DNA of 64,000 bases from Parietaria judaica (GCA_954871525.1 OX940862.1:35952232-36016231); one strand, 5' to 3'. Positions 12,372 through 25,070 are shown, counted from the stretch's first letter. Notes: generated from the sequence alone by a model not told the origin. Program-made: numbers and translations.

Positions 12372-13699
12372 TGTCATAAATAATAAAAAAGAACATACCA
12401 TATTTTAATTTAAAAAAAGAAAATCCGAAAAAAGGAGAATGAGGAGGAAAAATAGTATTCAAATTTTTTCTTCCTTCGTGATTGTTACAGGCAGGGCCAG
12501 GGGTAAGGGGAGTAATTTGGAGCTTCAATTTTTTTTTTTTTTTTTCTGCTTTCTGTATTTGCCATCAGCTGTCAAATTTGAGTGTTTGACACAAGTGTAA
12601 ATTTATTTGTTTTTAATTCTTCAATTTATGTATGAACGATACGTTGGCACCGTGCCGCTACGCAGCGAGCTTTAAATGTGCCTTTAAAAGTAAAGCATCC
12701 ATTGCTTCTTCTTATTATTATTAGTGTTCAATTGTTCATACCTCACCTTGTTCAGAACATCTTTAGTCTCTGTTTCACGCACTTTGTGTTTTCTCTTGAG
12801 TTTTCCTTGTTGATCTCTCTCTGTTTTTTTCTGTGAATTACTTCTTAATATTACAATGGCTATTCTATTTGTGGGCTGAGTTTTGATGTTAATTGAACTC
12901 CTAATCCTATTTCCCACATCAATTATAACATGATATCCGGTAATAACAGAAAAGGTGCAGACAGGGGTAAAACTGTCTTTTGCAAGATTTAACAAATTAG
13001 AACGATGACAATGGGTCAACGTTTGCATGTGAAATGTAGACTCACTTAGTTAGTTCTTAAGATGCTAAAACATGCTTGGAGGAACACGTGATATTTGATA
13101 ACTCGGTTCGCGAAGTTCGAAATTCAAGATAAGGCCGCCTATTGTACACTTATGTTAGCTTTTACTTGCATTACAAGCTTGTAAGATCTTTTGGTCCTCT
13201 ATTTTGATGCTAGTTTATATCAATGAAGATGTTAACGTATAAAAATGCAATTAAACTTGAAGACTAAGGCCTCTAATATAGAGAATCGAAGTTGTTTCAA
13301 AAGAACTACGCATACATTAAAGAGCTATTAACTAGCTAATACCATTGACCGCTATATTAGCATGCGTACTCAACAGCACCAGCAGAGATAACTCAACGTG
13401 CAGTTGTTGCGGGAAGTTGTAGCAGTGTATTGTCCGTTGACCTTAGACGCTCCACGACAAAATAGCGCACCATTTACACCTTGATTTTTGCGTTTTGAGC
13501 AATGGATATTAGAAACTTGTGGGCTATCTACCTTAGCTAAAGTAGTTTATGGGTTTCAATGTCAAATCTAGAATGTAAATGTGATTGTAGTGTTCTTTTA
13601 ATATGGTTCCCCAAGTTCCATTTGTTGCTTATTTCCAAATATAAATATGAATTGTTTCAATGGAAAATTATTATTAAGCTAATTTTGGAAAATGCAGTT
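12372..13699. other. 3' flank of the pectate lyase gene, no further gene
   Basis: AATAATAAAA follows the stop codon within about 10 bp and probably belongs to the 3' UTR. The rest is AT-rich, with no coding region or delimited repeat. Confidence 0.5.
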
Positions 13700-13965
13700 T
13701 AATATGAATACAACAAATGTATAAAAGGTTTTTAGTGTAGGAATGCACTAATGTATAAAAGGTTTAATGTGTGGATCCTTGAATGTTAAAAATATTGAAC
13801 ACGATTTATTTAACATCAACACTTTTATTAAGACTACTCAAGAAGAATTTAGAGTATAAGTGTTTAGACACTGAGACTACAAGCTTTAGGAGACTAAAAC
13901 TTTTGAGTTCTTAGATAAAAAATTATAGGATATTTTAAGTTTTAACACTCCCCCTCAGCACTAGT
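13700..13965 (-). mobile_element. Possible Copia 3'-end remnant (polypurine tract plus LTR start)
   Basis: Read on the minus strand, a purine-rich run GCTGAGGGGGAGTG is followed at once by TGTTAAAACTT. This is the usual arrangement of a polypurine tract next to the 5' edge of a 3' LTR in Copia elements. Two near-copies of ATGTATAAAAGGTTT lie farther in (around 13718 and 13751). No pol coding sequence survives nearby and the far end is not recognisable, so this is a fragment at best. Confidence 0.3.
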
Positions 13966-14100
13966 CTCCATGCTAAATCGTACCATATTTGGCATGAAAG
14001 TCGAAATCGAGGGGATATTAACCATTCTAGTTGCTCTGTTCCAAATTCGATAATTAGTTTGATCTTTTCCGTCAGTTTGAGTACAATAAGTAGCTCCCAA

Positions 14101-14525
14101 GGGGGGAATTTATTTAGGGCCGAGCGGGGACAGCTGCCCCCACTTAATTCAAATCCGTAATTATTAATGAATAAATATATACAATTTTATTAATATATAT
14201 ATATTAAATGTATCATAACAAAACAAATTTAATACTCTCAGTGCAGTGGCTATTTTTTAACTCTCACTCCTTGAAGACCAATGTTCAATTCCCATAAACT
14301 TTATTTTTTTAATATTTATGATCTCTATTATTAATCATCTCTTAATATAAAGATTCTTTTATTATACACTAAGCTATAGTATTTGTAATTGTATAACTGT
14401 ATCACTAAATATTTTATCGATTATTAAAAATTAATTATAAAAATATTTTATTTATTATATTATATTCTAAAAATTCCGGCTTAATTTTTTTCGCCCCCTC
14501 TTGGCAAAATCCTGGCTCCGCCCCT
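14101..14525. mobile_element. Non-autonomous DNA transposon, probably hAT-type
   Basis: A 425-bp unit with GGGGGGAATTTATTTAGGGC at one end and CTTGGCAAAATCC...GGCTCCGCCCCT at the other, loosely inverted. It is flanked by an 8-bp direct repeat, GCTCCCAA, at 14093-14100 and 14526-14533. The interior is AT-rich and non-coding. The duplication length suggests hAT, but the inverted repeat is imperfect and 7 bp is also possible at the ambiguous terminal base. Confidence 0.6.
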
Positions 14526-14533
14526 GCTCCCAA

Positions 14534-14985
14534 TCGTTATTTTTAATTGCTTATTATTAATCAAATCTTCAAATCAAGCATAACTTTGGAGAACTTATTC
14601 CTATAAAAATTATATTTTAATTTTGTAAATTTATAAAATTTCACGGAACAGATTCTTGACAAGTTTTTGCAAGCAGCGATGTTTGGAAGCAGAAGCTTTG
14701 AGAATGATCTGGCAACATATTTTGTGACTAATTTATTAACATGTTTAAATAGTTAGAGAGACACCAATCAACAAGTATTAATCCCAAACTAAAGATTAAT
14801 TTTTAAGACTATTTTGAAGCCATGAAATTAAATAAATGTAAACAAAATAAAATATAAAAGAGTGGAATCAAGACAGGAGAGATCCTTCACTCCCAAGAAC
14901 CACTAATAATCATCAATAACGGCTACATTTCTCATCTTAGCATAACAATAATGAACTAGATATTTTAATTTCAAAAACAAAACTC
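14534..14985. other. Downstream (3') region of the TMKL1-like gene
   Basis: AT-rich, no coding signal. The 3' UTR of the minus-strand kinase-like gene is expected at its right edge. Confidence 0.45.
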
Positions 14986-17900
14986 TTAAAATGGGGTACC
15001 GATCTCGCTCCTGGTTTCCGTCGGGCTGTACAAAGCCGACCGATTTCTCGGTCGATTCTCCTCCAACTGCTTCACCACTTCGTCCATGGCCGGTCTGACT
15101 TCAGGCACGGGAGCACAACACCCCATTGCAAGCTTCAACGCCTGTATCAAACCCTCTTCCATGGGACTCCGAATCCCTTTCAGAACCTCCAGATCGAAAA
15201 TCTCCATTGTTGTCTCCTCCAGAACCGCCACCTTCACCATTGAAGGCAAGTCCACAGATTCATTATTACTCCTTCCTGCTTTCCCGGGCTTTTTCCCGAT
15301 CAGAATCTCCAACAAGAGAATCCCGAAGGCATAGACGTCGGTTCTGGAACTGCACTTCTTCATCCTCTGGAGCTCCGGGGCCTTGTACCCGTCGGATTTG
15401 GCCTGAGCAACGATCTCATCGGCCACAGCCGGAATCATGATCTTGTCGAGGCCGAACTCGGTCAGCCTCGCTGTGAAAAAATCATCGATGACGACATTTT
15501 TTGACCGGATGTTTCCGTGGGTGACAGGTGATTCAAGGCCGGCGTGGAGATAGGCAAGTCCTCTGGCGACTCCCAGAGCGATTTTGTGACGGCGGGCCCA
15601 GTTAAGCACCGGTTTTCCGGCTCTAGTTTCTGTAATGCATACAAGAAAAGTAATGATTAACATGAAGCTACTGATCAATTAATCCAATATTTGCGCTTAT
15701 ATGTGTTTATTATGCATATAAATTATCATTTAGGGACTTAGGGTTAATACAATTGTAGTGATATGTATGTGATTATTTAGAGATTGATAAAAATGACTAA
15801 CGATTGCTTTTTATTTACAAACATTTAAATTTGGTGACGTTATAAGACCATTTTCAGTAGCTTAAATAGAGCTCAAGAAATTATAACTTAATGGGCAGGA
15901 CTGGCCCGACCAACTTAAACCCGAAACAAACCTTAAAACATAATGAAAAAAATCAAATGACTTGCTTAAATAATAAACTTAATTAGATAGTCAAGTAACC
16001 TTGTAAAATTATCCTAATTACTACTAAATATGTATGCATGTATGTAACAAAATAGGTTATTGGATTATGCATTTATATAATTTGTGCCTGCTATTTATGA
16101 ACGGTAACTAAATGGCTAATCTCATGTTTTAGTATCGACGTGCAAAGCTAGACACACCAAAATATGGTTATATATAAAGAATTATGGTACTCAAATTACA
16201 AAAATATTATAAAAAATTGAGTACCTAATCTCTTGTTTGCTATGAACAAGGGTATTTTGGTCAGTTTGGAAAAGAAGATTAGCAAATAAACCCAATTTTG
16301 AACTTAGTTAGGATCATGAAAAAAAAACCATTTATCCTTCTATTGAGCATAGTATCTCAATTATCATCCCAAATATTATGACTCAAGATGGCGTGGGGTC
16401 CCCACTAGCCGCGGACCTCGTCTCTCTAGGTGACGGCCGCTAGCAAAGGGTGGCCCAAGCCGTTGGAGACCTTAAATTATGACTACCATCATCGCTATAG
16501 AAAACGTAGAAACCGGAAGACATCTTGTGTGCTAAAAGTTTATCATTCTTCATAATTTAGAAGCAAATTCAGATAAATAACAGAATGAACATGCTAATTA
16601 TAGAACAACATAACACATACAAGGTTGCTATCTCATTCATTCGAAGTACATGCAATGCAACACATTAATGTCTCGACATCAAAGACTTAGCAACCCTACA
16701 TGATATATCATATTATATACATATGATATTTGCGGCCGAAGTACTTAATCTTTAGCTAACAGACCTAGCAAACTGCCAATTTTTTAATGTATCTATATTA
16801 TCGGAATTTAAATTCTATTGGCTAATTTGATATATTTGCATCAAAATTCCAGTATATATATTACTGAAGCTAAAATCGTTACCATGTAAGAAGTCATAAA
16901 GGCTCCTGTGAGAGAGATGATCGTAGATGAGGAGCTTCTCCCCGCGCTTCCCCTGGTAGAACGCCCTCAGCGGGATCAGATTCTCGTGCCGGATCCGACC
17001 CAGCTGCCGGATCGCCGGCACGCAGCAGCTCCGGTCCTTGCAGCTCCCTTCCCGCAGCAGCCTCAGCGCTATGGTCCCCCCGTCCGCCAGCTTTGCCTTG
17101 TAAACCGTCCCGTAGTTCGTCTTCTCCAGAACCTGCCCCGTCGCGTTCAGAACGTCGTCCAGCGTCAAATGCTCCCCCCCCTGGAACAGTATCAGCTTCC
17201 CTTCTCCTCCTCCGCCGGTCCCACACTTCTCGTTCCCGGTTTCCTGATCTTCTTCTCTGTCCTCCTCTTCGAATTCCTCCTCCTCGCTCTCGTCCCGGCT
17301 CTTCCTCTTCTTGTGCTGCATATACCCGATCAGAACCGACGCCATAACCACCGCGCCGGTCATGAGGCTGATCACCAGCCCCGCAATGGCGCCCGAGCTC
17401 AGCGTCCCGGAACTCGTCCCGCACCTCTTCAACGGCGGCCCGCAAAGCGCAGCGTCGTTCCCTTCGAAAGCCTCCCTACCGAACTTCGAATTCGAACCCG
17501 CGAAAAGCGGCAAAACCCCAGTGAAGTTGTTGTGCGAGAGATCAAGCTTCTCGAGGCTCTTCAGCTCGCCGAGGCTCGGCGGGATTCGACCGGAAAAGAG
17601 ATTCCCGCCGAGATCGAGCTTCTTCAGAGCGAAAAGCTCCGATACGAACTCCGGGAACTCTCCGGTGAACTTATTCTCGCCCAAATCGAGAGACTCGAGA
17701 ACGGCACAGGTGGAGTTCGGCAATGCCGGTTCGGGGAGAGACCCAGAAAACGAGTTCCCGTGGAGATTCAGAGAAACGAGCTTTCCGCAGAGATTCCATA
17801 TCGAAGGAGCCAAAACCCCAGTGAAGAGATTGTTGCCGAGGTTGACGTCCGAGAGAGAGGAGCTGTAGCCGAGCTCGAATGGCACGTTGCCCTTCAGCGA

Positions 17901-18302
17901 GTTGATGTTGAGGTAGAGACTGGCGAGCATGGAGAGCCCGGCGAGCTCCCCGGGGAGAGAGCCGGAGAGGTTGGCGGAGGGGAGCTGGAGAGAGAGGAGG
18001 TGGAGGGAGGGGTCGGAGGCGAGGGAGAGGTTGGCCCAGTGCGGCGAGGAGACGCCGCCGCAGGCGAGGGCGGCGCCGTCGGAGAAGACCCAGTTGAGGC
18101 CGCGCCATTGGCAGACGGGCACGGAGGCGTTCCACGACGAGAGGAGGAGGTTCTCGGCGCTGCCTTGGAGAGCGGGCTTGACCTTCCTCAGCAGAAGCAG
18201 CACATCCGCAGAGTAAGAAGAAGACGAGGAAGAAGGTGAAGAGAGAGAGTGGTTGAGGAAGAGGAGGAGAGTGAAGAGAGAGAAGAGCATTGGGACCGCC
18301 AT
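14986..18302 (-). CDS. TMKL1: TMKL1-like leucine-rich-repeat receptor pseudokinase
   Basis: Membrane receptor-like protein. Exon 1 is 18302-16883 and exon 2 is 15629-14986; the 1253-bp intron splits a Glu codon after the LYDFLH motif. Product 687 aa, close to the Arabidopsis length. It has a signal peptide at about 1-21, an N-terminal LRR cap with a CQWRGLNW motif, about six LRRs to residue 275, a membrane helix at about 303-327, and a very acidic Glu/Asp-rich juxtamembrane stretch. The kinase-like domain starts near residue 380. Catalytic residues are replaced: the VAIK lysine is Arg414 (ALRLL), HRD is HGN (511-513), and DFG is EFG (531-533). It should therefore not phosphorylate, as reported for TMKL1. 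The C-terminus RNRSALYSPTETRSEIGTPF matches the TMKL1 family closely. Signalling partners are unknown from sequence. Confidence 0.95.
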
Positions 18303-20249
18303 GGAAGGGAAGGTGTGAGCTCGAGAGAGTGAGAGGGTATTTGGGAAAGCTGACAGAGAGAGTGTTGACTAAGCTGATCTCAGACTCAGACTCAGAGTGG
18401 GATTTGACTCATGCAATTTTGCTATAAATGTACCACAAGTTTGTATCTTTGTACACTTGAATCTTCAACTTAATTTTTGTCACTAATATGTCACCTTCAT
18501 TTACCAAATAATCTACAAAATACACTAAACTATCATCACGATCGGATCAATAATTTTGATTAAATAATAATTTTAAACCGTGTGGATTTTTATTAATAAT
18601 ATTGAATTAATATTTCATAAACTAATAATATCATTGATATAATAAAGAAATTGATTTCTATTATATTAGTATCATGAAAATTTTACCATATTCAGAATTA
18701 TTGTTGCAAAATACTACATAATATTTGTATAACGATATACATAAACGGTATTATATTCCGAAATTTTTATTGCACTGAATAAGTAACTAAAATAGAATAT
18801 ATTTGATTGATTTTATCTCAAGTGATTTTAAAATTGAGTTATTTACACGTGTATATCTTATATTGAAGTATTTACCATGTTAAAATCTCAAAACGTGAAA
18901 AGGTGCATATTTGAGTTGTCTACGTGTCAAAACTCGACAGCAATAGAGATAAGTCTAACCGAATCAATTGAAAATAAAAAATTTACAACTTTAAGTATTT
19001 ATAATTGTAATTTAAATTTGAGAATATGTTACAATTAATTTTACATATTTTTTAATTATCGTTGAAAAATGTTAAAATATACACACGGCATATCATGATT
19101 TACTCGATAACGTTTTTTTTATCACTTTGATTACTAAATAAAATAGACTACTAATTATGAGCTTAATGAACTAATAAAAGAATATAATTGCCGAAAGTTT
19201 TTATCATGAAAATTATAAAAGAATAATTAATGTAATCCCATAGTGAATGACATTGGAATAAGTCACCCAGAAATTATAATATATTGTCGCATGGCATGGC
19301 AAATAAGGAGCCTTATTGTCATCTTTGGAAAGAAGATCGGACGGTGGAAAGGGCCGGACACACATGGTGAATCGGTGGTAATGTTTTCATTATGAAAAAA
19401 AATATGAAGCTTTTGCTTTTTTGTTATATTTTATTATTTTTGTACCTCTGCAGTCAGCACGCTCGCAGACCTTAGTTTACTCTAAATAATCAAATTATAT
19501 TCTTTTTTAATTTCTTAAGACATTCACTCAAGCGGAATAACATATTATATATAATATTATATATACATTATACAGTATTGTAATAGGTAATGAAATTCTT
19601 AATGATTATGCTGATGTGATGTCGTAGCTGCTGTATTGATAAACAATTTGAGTGGTGGTGATTATTATATCGAACATTTCCATGCAATTCTCGGGCATTA
19701 AAAGAGCTTGGTATATATTTTTTTTAAGGCACTTTTGTTGTTTGTGGGTATCGATCTAGTATGGAATTATCACTAAGTTATCCTAACAACCACAAACTTT
19801 ATATATACATGGACATAGTTGGAGGTCTCATTTTGAATGGTTTTCTTCTTCGCAGTGATACCATGACGGTGTAGAACAATGCAAACGTACTCTTATTCGT
19901 CTCGCATGCAGAGGATTAGGCAGTTTTTAACGATAAGCGTATGACAAAACTCAACAGAATTATCTAAAACTCAATTGAAATATCTGAAGAAAATGCAAAG
20001 GACGGGTTTAGAGTGATCAACGGTTTTTGAAATATAGCCGAACCTCTTTAATTTATATTCGATAATTAATAAATTTTATTTTTTCTTAAATAGAAGATGG
20101 AGGCTTAGACATCGTGCAATGTGATCTTTAAATCCCAACTTAGTTGGTACCTAAAAACACAAAGTAAAAAGTGAGACTCTGAATAAGATAAATGAAATAT
20201 ATCATAGTTTACTAAGAAATAAAAATAGACGTAAACTGACAGAACCTAA
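18303..20249. other. Intergenic: TMKL1-like promoter side, no further gene
   Basis: The first 120 bp, read on the minus strand, is a CT-rich leader (CTCTCTCTGTC, CCCTCTCACTCTCTCGAG) suited to the 5' UTR and promoter of the kinase-like gene. The rest is AT-rich and non-coding. A diverged copy of the 4.35-kb dispersed sequence is near 19763. Confidence 0.45.
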
Positions 20250-20745
20250 GATCTCTCTGTTTGACAAAGTACATACCCAATAGCGAATAAAACTAGCAAA
20301 ATCTAAGGCTCCCTTTCCTACAAATGTTATCACCAACGAAAGACGAAATGAACTCGAGGTGTGAAAGGCACCAATGACGATCCAAAGTTTGAACACCGAA
20401 TCTAGCAAGAGCGTCAGCGACTCGATTATCCTCTTTGTATAAATATGTGACTCTAAAGTTTATAAACTCAAGATAACAAAGGAATTTCGACAACTGAACC
20501 CGCAAGCTCAAAGAGACCAAATGAGATTTCTTCTAAAGAAGTTGAACCACATAAGTAGAGTCGGATTCCAGCAAAATATTTTTGATGAAATTCATTTGCT
20601 TTCTCAATAGCAAACACAGCGGCCATCAGTACATCTTCAAAAGCATAACCAAAGTCGATGTGGAACACAAAGGAACTTTGATGAAATCTATGATAGGTTA
20701 TGAAAATAGCTCCTGCACTAGCCTTGTCCGTTGTACCTATAAAGA
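20250..20745 (-). pseudogene. LINE-type RNase H domain fragment, broken
   Basis: The minus-strand translation gives successive blocks of the RNase H domain found at the end of plant non-LTR retrotransposon polyproteins: KASAGAIFITYHRF, then FEDVLMAAVFAIEKANEF, then ILLESDSTYVVQLL, then VTYLYKEDNRVADALARFG. The second and third blocks are in different frames, so there is a frameshift near 20590. One in-frame TAG lies after VVQLL (near 20534). Upstream reverse transcriptase is missing. It is a truncated, decaying copy with no expected function. Confidence 0.65.
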
Positions 20746-21416
20746 CGTATTTTCGCGTTGCACGTATAATATGACACTATGATCGTGAACGATAGGAATA
20801 AATTAAGTGCGAAAAAAGTAAAGGAACACCTATATTTTTTGGTAACGCAGTTCGGACTTCCTGTCACTACTTTTGCGGGGCACTAACTCAAATTAATCAA
20901 CCAAGAGTTACAAGAGATGATTACAAAGGTAAATCATATGGATTAAAAAGATAAAAACGAAATTCCCCCTTGTTGTCATGCCAAGAGCTTTGACATCCAA
21001 CATGTGAACTCTTGATGAAAGCAAGATCCTCTTCCACCCAATCAGCTACGAACGTCCCGTTCTTATTCACGTCACTCCTGAATTGATGATGGCCTTCTCC
21101 CGAAGATTTTTCTTAGAATATCTCTGTAATTGCAATCGAAATTGGACCTCAATAGCCAGGACTTATAGGAGTTTTTCCAATCATATCTTCATGTCTTGAT
21201 GAAAAAATAAGCTCCTTTATACTATCCAATCATAGGAATCACGTGCACTCTTCATCTTTTAATCCAACACATAATTCCCTAATCAATGCAGAGAGAGAAT
21301 GACTCAATCATTCATTTCTTGAAAATCTACTAGCTGTCATGACATCAAGGACGTCGAAACTTTCCATAACTAGAAAAATCGAAACATGATACTTATATTT
21401 CGAAAACATGATACTA
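20746..21416. other. Intergenic, unidentified repeat-like sequence
   Basis: Non-coding. A segment near 20840-20890 (CTTTTGCGGGGCACTAACTC) looks like dispersed-repeat sequence but no ends can be placed. Confidence 0.35.
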
Positions 21417-21936
21417 TTAAATAATGGGTCATTTAGGGTAATAGCCAAACTTGAAACTGTGTTTAGCAAAATAGCAAAACTTTGGTTAATTTTTTAAAGT
21501 AGCCAATTAACCATATTAATCCAAATAAAATTAGAACAACACCCTTAATCATTAATAATATAAGCTAATAGTTATTTTTCAGTTATTATACGTAGTTAAG
21601 ATCATCAAGCGAATTATTTGTTAATTAGATATATTAGGCAACAATAAATACATGCATATCAATTAGTGGTGCTATAAATAAGGTAACAAACTACACCTTA
21701 AATGTCTCGTGTAAATATATTGACTAATAGTCATGTTACACACTCACACAAATATTTTAATGATGCATTTTTTAATTAGAAAACTAATTAATTAATCAAT
21801 TGTTTTTTAAATTAACCTTATTTATTAAAAATTAGGAAATTAATTAGCAATAAAATAGGAAAAAAATATATGAATTTACACACACTTCTAGCTAATATTT
21901 TTCACGTTTTTAGGGTTTAATTTCAAAATTTCATGG

Positions 21937-24551
21937 TGTTGGACATGTGTGTCCTTAAACAAGATATTTAACCATTTGTAAAAGATTATGACAAGTCGTT
22001 GAATAAAGATGGTACTTATTATGTTAATCTTATTATAGTTTATGTAGAGTAAAATAGAATGTTTGATTCCTTAGTTCATAAAGGATGCAATTATGTTATT
22101 ATTATCACAAAGGAGTCATGTGAGGGAGAATTAATCAACATAATAAATGAACTTAAAATGTCCGTGACCTGATTAACTGGGTGGGAGCCCATTAATCGGT
22201 AAGGTCATTAATGTGACTGAAGTGACAATCCTATTCTGGATTTTGTGTGTGTCTACACTCACTAGAAGTGCATTAAGTATGAAGCGTCTTCATACTGGAC
22301 TGGACCTGACTTAAACTCAAGAAAGTTGTCATATAAGACCGTCACTGACAACTTGTAGTTGAGTCGCAAAATGATGATCAAATGGATATTAGTTCTAAGT
22401 CCTGAGTGGTCATGAGTCCAAGCTACTGGCTTGATTGTTCTTTGATTTAACCGTTAAAGAACACAAGACATTACCGCTGTTCCCAACACTATTATTTTGG
22501 GAACATGATAGTCAGTAGTTAAGGATTGCTTGATCATAGATATGGGCATCACATAGCTCTTTTCAGAGTCATGATGATTCCATTGATTGTCAGTGGTGAG
22601 AAGTGAGAGGTACCCGTGCGCAACTTATGAATCGAAACCATAAGTGGGTTGCTCATAATATTACTGGCTGAGTCAAGGATGAAAATGCATTGAGGGGCAT
22701 TTCGGTACAAACCGCCTGCTCATGTGTGAGTCATCAAGTGAAAGGACAATAATCGGTATTTGATTGAATCTAATGGACACCCTGCTGTATATAAGGGAAT
22801 AATATATACTGTATCACTAAAGAGTGCAGCCTCGGGTCTATAGTGGAATCACTTCGAGGTTTGACGAACAACTAGCAGTTCGTTGGAGCTTAAGTGATAC
22901 GGGTCCATGGTCCCCAGGATAGCTCCGTAACGGATGATACGTACGTGATTAAAATGCATTCTGGATAATGTTTAATCATTTGGCTCGACTTATAAAACTG
23001 ACAAGTCTGTGACAGACGTCAGATAGTTTTATCGATAGCGTGGCAAAAGTACCATATTTTGGTACACGAAAGTAACTGATAAAAATAAAGTTAGAATTTA
23101 GATTATAGAACAGCACTATATTGTTCTAAATTAAATTCTAAGCAACTTTGCTTTTTGAAACAAGTCATTCTGACTTACGGTTAGTGATTTATGGTTTTTC
23201 CAAGTTTATGACTCGGTTCGATAAACTTTGAAATCAAATCACATGTCACGAATTTAAATGATGGTGTTGCACCATGACATTTAATGTGTGATAAAGAGAT
23301 CAGGATTTATTAATATAATTTGATTATTTTGATTTAATTATTAATATCTTATTAATAATTAATTAATAATTAAAGGATTTAATGTGTAATTCGAATTAGG
23401 GTTAGAGTATAACAAACCCTAGATAAATTCGAATAACCAATCTTATGAGATTTTATTTTTGCGGCATAAATACCTGAAGTCTGGTATAATGGCAAAAACC
23501 CTGAAATCAATTTAATCCATTGGATCGGTCATGATTGAGTATCAGCCGTTGGATTGAGATAATTGATTCAAACCCTAATGTAATTCGAAATTGAAACTTG
23601 GTGACCAAGTTTAGGTATTTCGAATTAGCTTAATTTATTCTGTCCGTTGGATCGGTTTTGAGATCTTATCTTTAAACCGTCGTATTAGATATTAATTAAC
23701 ATTATATATATGATATTAAAATTCGAATAAATATAAGGATAAAAGTTCGAATTAGGGTTTTGTAAAACCCTAGGGTATTTGACTTTATCCCTAACTGATT
23801 TGATCCATTGGATTGGTTAAAGATTTAATTTTAACCATTGGATCTAGATAATCAATAACAAATTCAAATTTGAATATATATATATAATAAAATTCGAAAA
23901 AATATATGATATGATCTTATCTTATATTATTCAATTAATTAAATCCCTGATTAATTATATCCATTGGATCTAGATGAGATTGAATCTGGATCATTGGATT
24001 GAAATAATTATTTATATTTAATTAAAAGAATTCGAATAATGGGAGGGAAAATCTCCAAATCGGTTTTGCTTCTGATCTCTTTTTCTGGTTCGGCTTAGGA
24101 GATAATTTTCTCCGGTAGCTTTAAAAGAACCTTCAGTTAAATTTTGCGACGGAGTCCTGCCAGCGAAGCCCACGCTTCGGTAGCGAGGAATCCAGGAGTC
24201 TATCCCGGAAGATCACGGGAGTTTCCCTCAGCACCGGCGGAGCCCTGCCCAATTTCAGAACGCGCAGCCGGAATCGTCAACTGAGGTACGGCCTTATGCA
24301 TTGGGTAAATAAATGCGACCATTTAATGCTTTCTATTTATTTCCTATTTCGACTAGATTATTAATAATGAATATGAAAATATTAAATTCGAAATATTTAT
24401 CAGATCTCGTTTTGATTGTTACCCGATATCCGTGTCGTCGGTCCGATAACAGGATTTCCGCTTTAAAATGAATTTTTAAATGTTACCGGGACGGCCCGGA
24501 AGCTATTATCGTGGTAAGGAAGTCGACTTGATACCACCGATTTCTCCAACA
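21937..24551 (+). repeat. 5' LTR with two internal deletions
   Basis: 2615 bp against 2756 bp for the 3' LTR. The 141-bp difference is accounted for by a 38-bp loss near 23380 and a loss of about 103 bp near 24065. The second deletion removes the TATA box and the start of the putative transcribed region. Both missing segments are present in the 3' LTR and, in diverged form, in the antisense LTR at the window edge, so the losses are specific to this LTR. Confidence 0.95.
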
Positions 24552-24553
24552 AT

Positions 24554-24570
24554 TGGTATCAGAGCTATGG
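24554..24570 (+). other. Primer-binding site (initiator Met-tRNA type)
   Basis: TGGTATCAGAGCTATGG lies two bases after the 5' LTR. TGGTATCAGAGC is the standard plant Copia primer site complementary to the 3' end of initiator methionine tRNA. Confidence 0.9.
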
Positions 24571-24714
24571 TTCCAGGATAAATAATTTCGAAATTTAAAT
24601 TTAAAGGTTTAAAAGAATTATTTGATGAATAAATTAATAATTAAAATTGAAATTTATTTCTAGATATTTTAATTTTTAATTTAAAATTAGATTATTTCCC
24701 GACCCGAGAAATCG

Positions 24715-25070
24715 TGACGGGAAAGTGGGGCGGGCTGCTAGGCGCAGCCCAGCCCGTGGCTAAAGGGGACAAGGGGCTGCTGCTGCAGCCCCAGGGTCGA
24801 AACCCTAAGAGCCACGGGCCAGGCCCGTGGCAAGGCCCACGCCAGGGCGAGGCCAAGGCCGAAACCCTTGCGGGTTACCCTGGCGCGTAGCGCCTGGGCC
24901 TCGCGGGCTGACCTGCGGCCCACGCTGCCTGGCAGCGGAATGGGCCAGCGGGCCCAGCGCGAGGTGGGCGCTGCCCTTGCCCTCCCGAATGGCTGGGCGT
25001 GGCTTTTTCCTAGGGACGTGGGCCCGGGCTTAGGCTCGGAGGGCCCACGTACATAATTTTAATTATGGGT
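24715..25070 (+). repeat. GC-rich, self-complementary block in the retrotransposon leader
   Basis: A sharply GC-rich stretch in an otherwise AT-rich element, full of GGGCC/GGCCC units and short hairpins such as GGGCTGC-TAG-GCGCAGCCC. Short sequences CCGACCCG flank it on both sides (about 24700 and 25080). Open frames within it have no recognised product. It might fold strongly in the genomic RNA (packaging or translation control), or be acquired sequence. Function not known. Confidence 0.55.

Noticed and set aside
16375..16485. GC-rich patch in the TMKL1 intron (GGTCCCCACTAGCCGCGGACC inverted pair)
   Set aside because: Could be a small hairpin or repeat end, but it has no second terminus, duplication or coding sense.
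16908..18239. 443-codon open frame on the plus strand
   Set aside because: Antisense to TMKL1 exon 1. Composition is Glu/Arg-rich low complexity and it conflicts with the clear LRR protein on the minus strand.
24738..25056. Overlapping open frames in the GC-rich leader block
   Set aside because: Open on both strands because of GC richness. No gag or other domain. Treated as a structured non-coding block.
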